Numbered from the stretch's first letter, positions 1 through 5,851 are shown. The stretch is 7,792 bases of DNA from Panacagrimonas sp. (GCA_021773655.1 JAJFJX010000328.1:1-7792); one strand, 5' to 3'. Program-made: numbers and translations. The notes: generated by a model not told the origin, from the letters alone.

Positions 1-295
1 AATCAGGGGGGGCGGTTAACCGCAGACGCTTATCTATAGCGGCACGTCATTCGTCTTAATCCCTTTTGAATCAGGGGGGGCGGTTAACCTTGCCAGGCCC
101 CGTGCCCGGCAACGGTATGCTGTCTTAATCCCTTTTGAATCAGGGGGGGCGGTTAACCGACCAAGAGGGGCAATGGGAAGGCAGCACCGAGTCTTAATCC
201 CTTTTGAATCAGGGGGGGCGGTTAACCAAAACCGGAGAATCCCGATGAGCAAAATTACGTCTTAATCCCTTTTGAATCAGGGGGGGCGGTTAACC
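1..295 (-). CRISPR. CRISPR array, type III-B associated (partial, runs off left edge)
   Basis: Complete 37-nt repeats lie at 53-89, 122-158, 191-227 and 259-295. Positions 1-21 are the last 21 nt (plus-strand reading) of a fifth copy cut by the window edge. All copies are identical, including a run of seven G. Spacers are 22-52 (31 nt), 90-121 (32), 159-190 (32) and 228-258 (31), with no sequence in common. Read on the minus strand the repeat starts GGTTAACC and ends GGGATTAAGAC. An ATTAAGAC end resembles the 8-nt 5' handle of type III crRNAs, so I infer minus-strand transcription, the same direction as the cas genes. A short stem CCCT/AGGG with an 8-nt loop ends exactly where Cas6 would cut to leave that handle. 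In this orientation 259-295 is the leader-proximal repeat and 228-258 the newest spacer. The array is very likely real; its direction is inferred. Confidence 0.98.
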
Positions 296-394
296 TGCTC
301 AGGTCAGAATCGTGTTCCAGAATAGTGCGTTGCTGAGCCTGTTGGCGAGGATTTGCAAGCTCCGGTTCGGGTCATCTCTGGGGGCATGATTATC
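296..394 (-). promoter_or_regulatory. Probable CRISPR leader
   Basis: This 99-nt non-coding stretch separates the stop codon of the last cas2 from the first complete repeat, on the side where minus-strand transcription of the array would begin. It is the expected place for the array promoter and for spacer integration. Next to the repeat are a 6-bp inverted repeat (GCTCAG at 297-302, CTGAGC at 333-338) and, inside it, two direct copies of CAGAAT at 305-310 and 318-323, 13 nt apart. A TATTCT -10-like word on the minus strand (319-324) has no good -35 partner, so I do not call a promoter position. The leader assignment depends on the inferred array direction. Confidence 0.6.
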
Positions 395-682
395 TCAGTT
401 GTGAAAGAGCTGAACACCTTCAGTGCAATGTGCGGTACCGAGCCACACGAATGGCGCATCTACACGCGGCCCGTAGATTCGCACATCGTCTTCGCGATCG
501 TCGATAAGTTCGCGAAGGTCGCGTATCAGACGCCGCAGCGATACGGCGTTGAGCTGGCAGTCGAATACGGAGTACTGGAGCGCAACTCCGTCGCGCTTGA
601 CCCGGCGGCACACCATGGCCAGGCGCTTGGGATCGGCAATGTCGTAGCACAGCAGGTAACGCCTGGGGCCTTGTTGTGGCAT
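395..682 (-). CDS. cas2: CRISPR-associated protein Cas2 (copy b, array-proximal)
   Basis: This 95-residue protein has the length and pattern of Cas2, the dimeric ferredoxin-fold subunit that bridges Cas1 dimers in the spacer-integration complex. The first strand ends in LLCYDIADPKR (residues 10-20), with the conserved Asp at residue 14. It is followed by a basic helix (CRRVKRDG), the Cas2 signature LQYSVFDCQL (35-44), a helix rich in Leu, Arg and Asp, and DDVRIYGPRVD near 65-75. The start is supported by GGAG seven bases upstream. It is the last gene before the leader, 27 nt after the cas1-like gene. It differs clearly from the other Cas2 in this locus (2486-2767), so the two are not a recent tandem copy. 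Family assignment is firm; its partner Cas1 is inferred only from adjacency. Confidence 0.95.
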   Translation of the reverse strand: MPQQGPRRYLLCYDIADPKRLAMVCRRVKRDGVALQYSVFDCQLNAVSLRRLIRDLRELIDDREDDVRIYGPRVDAPFVWLGTAHCTEGVQLFHN

Positions 683-709
683 GGCGATTCTCCGGTGGGC
701 AACTGGCGG

Positions 710-1525
710 TTATCGTGGGATGCGGCGTTTGTAACTGCGGGGCCTTTCCACGGCTGTCACCGACCGGGCGGGGCGGAGGTGATATTCGAGCGCGGCCAGG
801 TGCAGGGCGAGGCGGACTTCGAGTGCGCCTCGCACGTGCTCGAAGAATTCCATGCGCTGCACGGGCCGATGCCGTGCATGCTCGCGCAGCCACGGCGCGA
901 GCTTCCACAGCAGCGGTATTGCAATGATGCGGTCAAGGTCGCGAGTCAGGGCGCACTGGTGCCAGCCCAGGGCGTCGACGAGTCGGCGCATCCTCAGGCG
1001 CGTGAGTTCGCCGTCGATCCAGGCGTAGGCAAGCGCGCTGACTTCATTCCAGGTGGACTCAAAAACCTCGTGCCCTACCTGCTGCGCCGCGTAGCGGCTC
1101 AGACAGTTCTCGAAGGTTTCGATGCTGCCGGCCGGCGCGCATCGAAGAATGCGCGATGCGGCATGCCGCAGTTGCACGTCCAGCCACTGGCGATAGCGTC
1201 TGCGCGGGGCGCAGCCTTCGACCGCGGCGATCAGCTCGCGCACCGGGGCCGGGGGCGGCAGGTCCGCCATGATCAGGGTGGCGGTGATGTTGCCGCGCCC
1301 GTCCTGAAAGTGAACGGGTACGCCACGAGTGGTGAGTTCGAGCAGGGCCTTGAGCGCTCCGGAACGCGGCTGGCGCAGCAACACGCGGCTGATGCGCCTC
1401 AAGGGAATGACGCAGGCAAGCGCGTCGAGCCGGCGTACGTGGACGGCGCCCTCGCCCAGAATCAGGTCGTAGCCGGCCGCGCCGTCGATCAGTACCGCCT
1501 GGGTTTCTGCAGCAACGTGTCTCAT
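710..1525 (-). CDS. Divergent Cas1-like protein, probably lacking the Cas1 active site
   Basis: The 271-residue product has the Cas1 N-terminal beta-domain pattern: AVLIDGAAGYDLILGEGAV (10-28), IPLRRISRVLL (40-50), then a helix and RGVPVHFQDGRGN (67-79). These line up with residues 5-70 of the neighbouring Cas1. In the C-terminal half, WNEVSALAYAWIDGEL (159-174) matches VNAALSLGYTLTHAEA (194-209) of Cas1 with the same Asn-to-Tyr spacing, and ALTRDLDRI (192-200) resembles its SLACDLNEL. The GLDP..G.LH stretch with the catalytic His is shortened or absent, and no convincing counterpart of the catalytic Glu is seen; His189 is a possible but misplaced candidate. The tail after residue 250 is basic. 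The start overlaps the cas1 stop by 4 nt (ATGA), with GGGAG at 1533-1537 as ribosome binding site, so the two are probably co-translated. I infer a non-catalytic or structural Cas1 paralogue. An open frame upstream to 2350 is a shadow of cas1. Confidence 0.8.
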   Translation of the reverse strand: MRHVAAETQAVLIDGAAGYDLILGEGAVHVRRLDALACVIPLRRISRVLLRQPRSGALKALLELTTRGVPVHFQDGRGNITATLIMADLPPPAPVRELIAAVEGCAPRRRYRQWLDVQLRHAASRILRCAPAGSIETFENCLSRYAAQQVGHEVFESTWNEVSALAYAWIDGELTRLRMRRLVDALGWHQCALTRDLDRIIAIPLLWKLAPWLREHARHRPVQRMEFFEHVRGALEVRLALHLAALEYHLRPARSVTAVERPRSYKRRIPR

Positions 1526-2475
1526 GGCTGGATCTCCCGCGCCAGGGCATTGCAGTGGCGGGCAATGGCGGCGGCCGCGGAGCGCAGCGTTCGCCGGTGG
1601 GTACTGGCGGCGGCCTCGAACGCTGCGTAGAAGACCTGCCGGGCAGCCTTGTTGAGGGTGACGCCGCCTTCGTGGTGCTCGAAGCTTTCTTTGCGCACGG
1701 CCTTGTCGGCGAACAGTCGCCACACCAGATGCTCGACGTCGGCGCGCGCGAGTTCGTTGAGGTCGCAGGCGAGTGATTCTCGGCCGTGACTGGGTTCGTG
1801 CAGCGTGCCGAGCATGGGGTCCAGGCCAGCCAGCAGGCAGGTCCGCACTGCTTCTGCGTGGGTGAGGGTGTAGCCCAGCGACAGCGCGGCGTTGACCGGG
1901 TCTCGCGGCGGGCGCCGATTGCGATGGGTGAATTGCAGTTCCGGTGAAAACAGCGCGGTGTAGGCGCTGAAATGCGCAGCAGCGATGGCGCCTTCCTGGC
2001 CGCGCAGCGAGCCGATATCGGTGCAGGTGCGCACGCGGGCAATGCCTTCGACCAGTGCGCGCTGGACGCGGATCAGCTCCCTGCGCAGGTCGGGCCGCAG
2101 TATCAGGGCGCCGCGATAGAGCCGCAGCAGGCGCACCGCGCGGGTACGCACCAGCAGTCGTGACCAGCGCAGCGATTCCACCGGGCAGGTGCAAAGCCGG
2201 TACTGCCCAAGTCGCCGCCGGGCGTCGCCGTTGTGAAAGCCGCCGACGTGCGCGTGGCGACGTGCGCCGCGGCCCTCGATCAGCAGGACGTTGATGCCCT
2301 GATCGGCCAGGTGGGTGAGCAGGCGGGTCTGCAATTGGGTGTTTCCGCAAATGACCACGCGCTCAAGGCCGGCCAGCGGAAACCCGCGAGGGGTGCCGTC
2401 GGCATCACGCACGCGCAGTTGGCCGTTCTGATAATCAAGCTGGGCGTCACGGCGATCAATGTAGAGCGTTCCCAT
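1522..2475 (-). CDS. cas1: CRISPR-associated integrase Cas1 (catalytic copy)
   Basis: Cas1 is the metal-dependent integrase that inserts new spacers at the leader end of the array, acting with Cas2. The 317-residue product shows the N-terminal beta domain (MGTLYIDRRDAQL, then GLERVVICGNTQLQTRLL at 36-53 and GINVLLIEGRG at 60-70). The all-helical catalytic domain carries GQEGAIAAAHFSAY with Glu161, DPVNAALSLGYTL (192-204), GLDPMLGTLHEP with His226, and SLACDLNEL with Asp238 and Glu241. These are the expected metal-binding residues, so it should be active. Length is normal for the family. I chose the ATG at 2475 because the family's usual N terminus begins there; the 40 residues upstream in frame to 2595 overlap cas2 and look unlike Cas1. 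It starts 10 nt after cas2 copy a and its stop overlaps the cas1-like start. No reverse transcriptase or Cas6 domain is fused to it. Confidence 0.97.
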   Translation of the reverse strand: MGTLYIDRRDAQLDYQNGQLRVRDADGTPRGFPLAGLERVVICGNTQLQTRLLTHLADQGINVLLIEGRGARRHAHVGGFHNGDARRRLGQYRLCTCPVESLRWSRLLVRTRAVRLLRLYRGALILRPDLRRELIRVQRALVEGIARVRTCTDIGSLRGQEGAIAAAHFSAYTALFSPELQFTHRNRRPPRDPVNAALSLGYTLTHAEAVRTCLLAGLDPMLGTLHEPSHGRESLACDLNELARADVEHLVWRLFADKAVRKESFEHHEGGVTLNKAARQVFYAAFEAAASTHRRTLRSAAAAIARHCNALAREIQP

Positions 2476-2485
2476 GTTCTGGCAC

Positions 2486-2767
2486 TCAACCGAAGTAGAA
2501 GAAGTCCGGATCGGCGGGCTGCAGGCCACAGCCGAGGGCGACCACACCACGCCGGGTGTCGAGCGAAATGAGCACGAAACTGTCTTCGTCGGCATCCATC
2601 AGGTCGCGCATGCTGTCGAGCAGTTCGCGCGTGTCGGAAGGGTCCAGCCAGCATTCGTGCGCAGATTTCTGCCCGCCGCTGGCGAAGCAGCGCACGGCCT
2701 TGAGCGCGCGACGCAGGCGTGATGGATCGCGGATGTCGTAGGCGGCGAGGAACAGGCTGCGGCTCAT
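2486..2767 (-). CDS. cas2: CRISPR-associated protein Cas2 (copy a, cas1-proximal)
   Basis: This 93-residue protein has the Cas2 start SRSLFLAAYDIRDPSRLRR, with the conserved Asp at residue 11, a following helix, GGQKSAHECWL (31-41) in the place of the usual Q.SvFe..l motif, an acidic helix (RELLDSMRDLMDADED) and the strand FVLISLD (64-70). It presumably dimerises and bridges Cas1 subunits. A strong AAGGAG at 2774-2779, six bases before the ATG, fixes the start and suggests efficient independent initiation after the 73-nt gap from csx16. cas1 starts 10 nt downstream, the standard cas2-cas1 pairing. The sequence resembles the other Cas2 only at family level. Its C terminus (ADPDFFYFG) differs from the LFHN end of copy b. 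Confidence 0.93.
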   Translation of the reverse strand: MSRSLFLAAYDIRDPSRLRRALKAVRCFASGGQKSAHECWLDPSDTRELLDSMRDLMDADEDSFVLISLDTRRGVVALGCGLQPADPDFFYFG

Positions 2768-2840
2768 GCGTGGCTCCTTGGTGTGGGGCCATGCTGCACG
2801 CGGGATGCCGTTATTCCGGCAACGGAAAGCTTTCCACGAT
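2768..2840 (-). other. Intergenic gap with short inverted repeats before the adaptation block
   Basis: This is the largest gap between two genes in the window (73 nt), lying between csx16 and cas2 copy a. It contains a perfect 12-bp palindrome GGAAAGCTTTCC (2824-2835) and an overlapping hairpin with a 5-bp stem TTCCG/CGGAA and a 4-nt loop (2814-2827). An alternative stem CCGTT/AACGG (2808-2812 with 2821-2825) would compete with it. No T-tract follows on the minus strand, so it is not a standard intrinsic terminator. It could be an operator, an RNA-processing site or chance. I see no convincing promoter boxes. Confidence 0.35.
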
Positions 2841-3134
2841 TCAGCTCAACGCGACGACGCGGAATTCCTCGATGCGGGCGTTGCAGGCACGCAGTTCGTC
2901 AACGTCGAGTTCGCGCCCCCGCAGGTGCGGGGGAAGATCAAGACTCAGATGCCGGTAGGTCGCACCCAGTGCGCAGACCTGTGCAGCCAGCGGCACCGGC
3001 AGCGTGCCGATCACGATGTCGCCGGGCTGCACCTCGCTGACGTCGAGATGCTGCCGCTGATGATCGTAGGCGACGCCGCTGGCCTGCATCCAGGCCAGCG
3101 CACCGGGGTGGCGGGTGATGAGCCAGGTGCTCAC
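2841..3134 (-). CDS. csx16: CRISPR-associated protein Csx16 (VVA1548 family), probable ring nuclease
   Basis: The 97-residue product carries the hallmarks I associate with Csx16: STWLITRHPGALAWMQ at the N terminus, PGDIVIGTLPVPLAAQVCA (37-55), and YRHLSLDLPPHLRGREL (60-76). Csx16 occurs only alongside type III CRISPR systems. From memory, recent work links it to degradation of cyclic oligoadenylate, the messenger that activates CARF effectors, which would make it an off switch. The start is a GTG whose last bases overlap the cas6 stop (GTGA, 4 nt), implying translational coupling; no clear ribosome binding site is visible. In-frame sequence upstream of 3134 lies within cas6 and is out-of-frame shadow. 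Its place in the same transcript as a Card1/Can2-like nuclease fits a matched activator-and-damper pair. Family call is confident; ring-nuclease activity here is inferred. Confidence 0.88.
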   Translation of the reverse strand: MSTWLITRHPGALAWMQASGVAYDHQRQHLDVSEVQPGDIVIGTLPVPLAAQVCALGATYRHLSLDLPPHLRGRELDVDELRACNARIEEFRVVALS

Positions 3135-4030
3135 GATGGAGAGTCGGCGCTGGCGCCGGTGACTGGCGTCAGTGATTCGATCCGATAGCGGCCGAGCCCC
3201 ATCACCGTGCCCTTGCCCACGTGAAGATACTGTCCGGCCCAGAGCCAGGGCCACAGCGCCGCGAGCTCGCCTCGTATCCCGAAACTTCCCAGCAGGCCGC
3301 CCATTGGAATTCTGCGATGCTGCCGGCTGGAGTAGCGCGCCAGGGGCTGCCAGTTCAGTTCGACTGCGCATAGTTCGATCCGGCGCGCCGCCTCGATCAT
3401 CGCGCGCGCGTCGACCTGCGGCTGGATCTGCCCATGTACTGCGCAGAGTTGTGTGAGGCGGCGCAGCAAGGTGCTGAAGAATGGTGCGAAGCTGAAATCG
3501 TCGGGCTTCCAGTAACGATCCTGCACACGAAGCCGCAGGGGTGATTCCAGAACGACCCGGGCGGCGGCCGGCACCGCACCAACAGGCGGCAGTTGCGTTT
3601 GCGGATGCAGTTCAAAGTCCAGTGCTTGCAGATTGCCGGGCTCGCCGACCTGTGCCACTGCCCGCGAAAGTGCCTCGGCGACGACCCGGGCATGCCGGGC
3701 GCCGCGTCCGATCAGGCTCAGGCGGATCGCGGCGGTCTGCCCGGCGACCAGCGCGGCCTGCGGCGCGGGCGTAACAATCAGGTAAGGGTGCGGAGCATCT
3801 GTGTAGCGCGACAGAAAACTTTCGTCCTTCGGTGGCCGGGTTTCGAAGATCTCGGTGTAGGTGCAGGACTCGCGAACGGGGCAGCCGTCGCAATCCGCCT
3901 TGCCGGTGATGCATACCGCACGGCGCAGCGCGTGACCGAAGGCGCCGCGCCAAGCCGAGCCGCTGTACTCGGGGAACTGAACCGCACGCGTGGCGCGAAA
4001 TCGCAGGTCGATGTGGGTGAGGTTGAGCAC
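3131..4030 (-). CDS. cas6: CRISPR precursor-crRNA endoribonuclease Cas6 (RAMP superfamily)
   Basis: Cas6 cuts the array transcript within each repeat to release crRNAs for the Cmr complex. The 299-residue product matches the type III-associated family with the PF10040 C-terminal domain: N-terminal strand LTHIDLRFRA, AWRGAFGHALRRAVC (27-40), a four-cysteine cluster (Cys40, Cys47, Cys50, Cys56) that probably binds zinc, ESPLRLRVQDRYW (162-174), RIPMGGLLGSFGIRGEL (240-256), and the glycine-rich C-terminal loop HVGKGTVMGLGRY (270-282). His238 and His270 are possible catalytic residues, but I cannot decide between them. I chose the GTG at 4030, 14 nt after the uma2 stop, because the family N terminus fits there. 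A GTG at 4075 would add 15 residues overlapping uma2 and remains possible. The stop overlaps the csx16 start by 4 nt. Confidence 0.92.
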   Translation of the reverse strand: MLNLTHIDLRFRATRAVQFPEYSGSAWRGAFGHALRRAVCITGKADCDGCPVRESCTYTEIFETRPPKDESFLSRYTDAPHPYLIVTPAPQAALVAGQTAAIRLSLIGRGARHARVVAEALSRAVAQVGEPGNLQALDFELHPQTQLPPVGAVPAAARVVLESPLRLRVQDRYWKPDDFSFAPFFSTLLRRLTQLCAVHGQIQPQVDARAMIEAARRIELCAVELNWQPLARYSSRQHRRIPMGGLLGSFGIRGELAALWPWLWAGQYLHVGKGTVMGLGRYRIESLTPVTGASADSPS

Positions 4031-4044
4031 GTGACCCGCCGGGC

Positions 4045-4629
4045 TCAGGGAGCGTCCTGTTCCAGGGGCTGCCACAGGTCCCAGTCGATTTCGATACCGG
4101 GGACCGCGTTAACTGCCAGCCTGCCCTGGAGCAGCGCCACTTCCGAGAGGCCATATTGTCCTTCGGCACCCATGCGGTGAATGGTCACTACGCGATCCAC
4201 CGGATGTACCAGCCAGTACTCGCGCACGCCGTGTTTCTCGTACAGGCCGCGCTTAAGAATCTGGTCCTTGCCCGCGGTGCTGGACGACAGGATTTCCACG
4301 ATCCAGTCCGGCGCGCCAATCAGCCCGCGCGGCGTGATCTTGTTGCGATCGCAGACCACCAGCAGGTCCGGCTGAACAACTTTGTCGGTCTTTTCGGAGT
4401 CCTCGAAGCGCACATCGAAGGGCGCGGCGAACACCTTGCAGGGTTTGCCGCGAAGTTGGGTGCGAACTTGGGCGTGCAACTCGCCACTGACATCCTGATG
4501 AGCAGACGATGGCGCGGGCGCCATGCTGTAGGCCACGCCGTCGATGATCTCCCAGCGTTCGTCATCGGGGAAATTCAGATAGTCCGCGTAGGTGTAGTGG
4601 CGGTCGGACTTGATGGCGGGGATGGACAT
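4045..4629 (-). CDS. Uma2-family (DUF820) putative PD-(D/E)XK nuclease
   Basis: The 194-residue product is a full-length Uma2/DUF820 protein. It has the N-terminal YTYADYLNFPDDERWEIIDG (13-31, with Glu27), a QPDLLVV strand with Pro87-Asp88, GAPDWIVEILSSSTAGKDQ (105-123) with Glu112, and the C-terminal helix-strand KRGLYEKHGVREYWLVHP (127-143). The PD and Glu112 residues form the expected PD-(D/E)XK-like active site, so it looks intact. Most members have no known role; they are often annotated as restriction endonucleases on fold alone. GAGGAA precedes the ATG with good spacing. It sits 24 nt after the CARF nuclease and about 14 nt before cas6, in line with the operon, which suggests co-transcription. 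It has no CARF or SAVED sensor domain, so direct activation by cyclic oligoadenylate is not evident. Function here is unknown; it may be a passenger. Confidence 0.92.
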   Translation of the reverse strand: MSIPAIKSDRHYTYADYLNFPDDERWEIIDGVAYSMAPAPSSAHQDVSGELHAQVRTQLRGKPCKVFAAPFDVRFEDSEKTDKVVQPDLLVVCDRNKITPRGLIGAPDWIVEILSSSTAGKDQILKRGLYEKHGVREYWLVHPVDRVVTIHRMGAEGQYGLSEVALLQGRLAVNAVPGIEIDWDLWQPLEQDAP

Positions 4630-4653
4630 GGGAGTTCCTCGGATTTCAGCGCG

Positions 4654-5844
4654 TCAAGAATCGACCTGGAAGTGCTTATGAAGCAAGTCGGAAAGATTTC
4701 CGAGATCAGCCCCCTCGATCACACGGATACGGTAGGCCCTGGCACGGGCCCGAACCGAATCCGGCACTTCACGCACCGACAGCAGCCAGCGTTCTGCCAT
4801 CAGGCCCCCCGCGTGCGCGCCGACGTTGTCGAGCTTGTGCAGCATGCCCTGAAAATCTTTCCCGTCCTGCGTCAGCGACGCCGTCTTGCACTCCAGAATC
4901 AGAAGGCGGTTGTGATGCATGACCACGGCGTCCAGTTCGTTGTCGGTCTTGGAGTCGGACGTCTCGGTGGCCTTATGCCGGATCAGCACGCCGCTGGCGA
5001 CCTCGTTGCCGCCGGCATCGACCGCCGCGTGGTACGCGTACTCCTCCAGCCAGCCGCCGCACAGGTACCGCGCCGCGTCTGCGCCGCGAAACACCAGCGA
5101 GTCTTCGCCTTCCTTCCAGTCGATCAAGCCCAGTTCGGGCCGGGATATTTCGCGCATCGCTTCGAGGCGCAAACCCCACAGATCAGACGGAAATGCCTGG
5201 CGCAGCCCGTGAAGGTCGTTGCGCTCTGAGGCTTTGGTCGCGTCGTTCGCCGCCTTGTTCAGCAGGCCCAGAAACGCCTGCGCTTTTTCGTGATGCATGC
5301 GGCGCGCAAGCCATTTACTCAGCGACTTGCGCAGGTTGACGCGTGCCCCCCATCCGGACGCATCGCTGGCCTGGCTGACGATTCGATAGTCGTAGGCGGC
5401 CAGGCAGGCTTTGAGCGACAGCTCATGGTCCAGCGATTCACGCGACGGCTTGGGCAGAAGCTGCTCGATGGAGTTGCGCTTGGTGTCGCAATAGATCACC
5501 CGCAGTCGCTCGCCCAACTGACTCGACAGCGTCTGCCAGAAAGCCAGGGCCATGAGCTTGTTCCCACCCGTGGCGTTGAACACCACTTCACCGTCGAAAC
5601 CGCTCAATTCGACGGCCAGATTCAGGGCATGCTCTTCGATCAAGCGGATGTCGTGGTCCGCCAGCGGCGTTGCCCACAACTCCGCCTTGATGCCGCTATC
5701 GTCGAGCACTTTCCTGAGCGTGCGCGCCTTGTCCTGCATTGGTGCACTGGCCAGCAGCAGCACCCGATCTGGCCTGAATTTCAGCGCCGGAATCAGGTTG
5801 GCGGGCAGTTGCTCGGAAACGAGACACACGTGGAGGGCGGTCAT
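4654..5844 (-). CDS. CARF-domain PD-(D/E)XK nuclease, Card1/Can2-like (DUF1887)
   Basis: The 396-residue protein is a type III ancillary effector. The N-terminal CARF domain (about 1-150) has strand VLLLASAP and the ligand-loop motif EVVFNATGGNKLMALAFW (86-103), followed by LRVIYCDT. A middle linker and winged-helix-like region spans about 150-250. The C-terminal nuclease domain has GGWLEEYAYHAAV (263-275), NELDAVV with Asp305, and LLILECKTA with Glu318 and Lys320, the D-(12)-ExK active site, intact. Card1 and Can2 are activated by cyclic tetra-adenylate and cut nucleic acids (ssDNA/RNA or DNA) as a broad antiviral response. It starts 7 nt after cmr6, so it is part of the effector operon. Ligand size and nucleic-acid preference are extrapolated from the family. 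Csx16 downstream is its likely off switch. Confidence 0.93.
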   Translation of the reverse strand: MTALHVCLVSEQLPANLIPALKFRPDRVLLLASAPMQDKARTLRKVLDDSGIKAELWATPLADHDIRLIEEHALNLAVELSGFDGEVVFNATGGNKLMALAFWQTLSSQLGERLRVIYCDTKRNSIEQLLPKPSRESLDHELSLKACLAAYDYRIVSQASDASGWGARVNLRKSLSKWLARRMHHEKAQAFLGLLNKAANDATKASERNDLHGLRQAFPSDLWGLRLEAMREISRPELGLIDWKEGEDSLVFRGADAARYLCGGWLEEYAYHAAVDAGGNEVASGVLIRHKATETSDSKTDNELDAVVMHHNRLLILECKTASLTQDGKDFQGMLHKLDNVGAHAGGLMAERWLLSVREVPDSVRARARAYRIRVIEGADLGNLSDLLHKHFQVDS

Positions 5845-5851
5845 CTGTCAT

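Noticed and set aside
1..21. Degenerate terminal repeat
   Set aside because: It matches the other repeats exactly over the bases present; it is cut by the window edge, not diverged.
228..245. Similarity of the newest spacer (ACCGGAGAATC then ATG) to the region just upstream of cas2 copy b
   Set aside because: The match is 11 nt of ribosome-binding-site context and stops at the start codon; the coding parts differ, so it is not evidence of self-targeting.
34..252. Minus-strand open frame encoding a repeating TAPPDSKGIKT peptide
   Set aside because: It is a translation of the CRISPR repeats and spacers; the repeating peptide is the repeat unit itself.
319..358. Possible promoter in the leader (TATTCT with TTGCAA)
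   Set aside because: The two words are 28 nt apart, too far for a standard promoter, and no better pair is visible.
353..1630. Long plus-strand open frame of 425 codons
   Set aside because: It lies opposite cas2 copy b and the cas1-like gene, has no recognisable protein pattern, and is typical antisense openness in GC-rich coding DNA.
1526..2350. N-terminal extension of the cas1-like frame giving a 546-residue protein
   Set aside because: The extension is an Arg/Pro/Ala-rich shadow of cas1; the ATG at 1525 has a good ribosome binding site and a 4-nt overlap with the cas1 stop.
2476..2595. Forty-residue N-terminal extension of cas1
   Set aside because: It overlaps cas2 copy a in another frame and does not resemble a Cas1 start; the ATG at 2475 begins the standard fold.
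4156..5229. Long plus-strand open frame opposite uma2 and the CARF nuclease
   Set aside because: The minus-strand proteins have clear family motifs; the plus frame crosses two genes and resembles nothing known to me.
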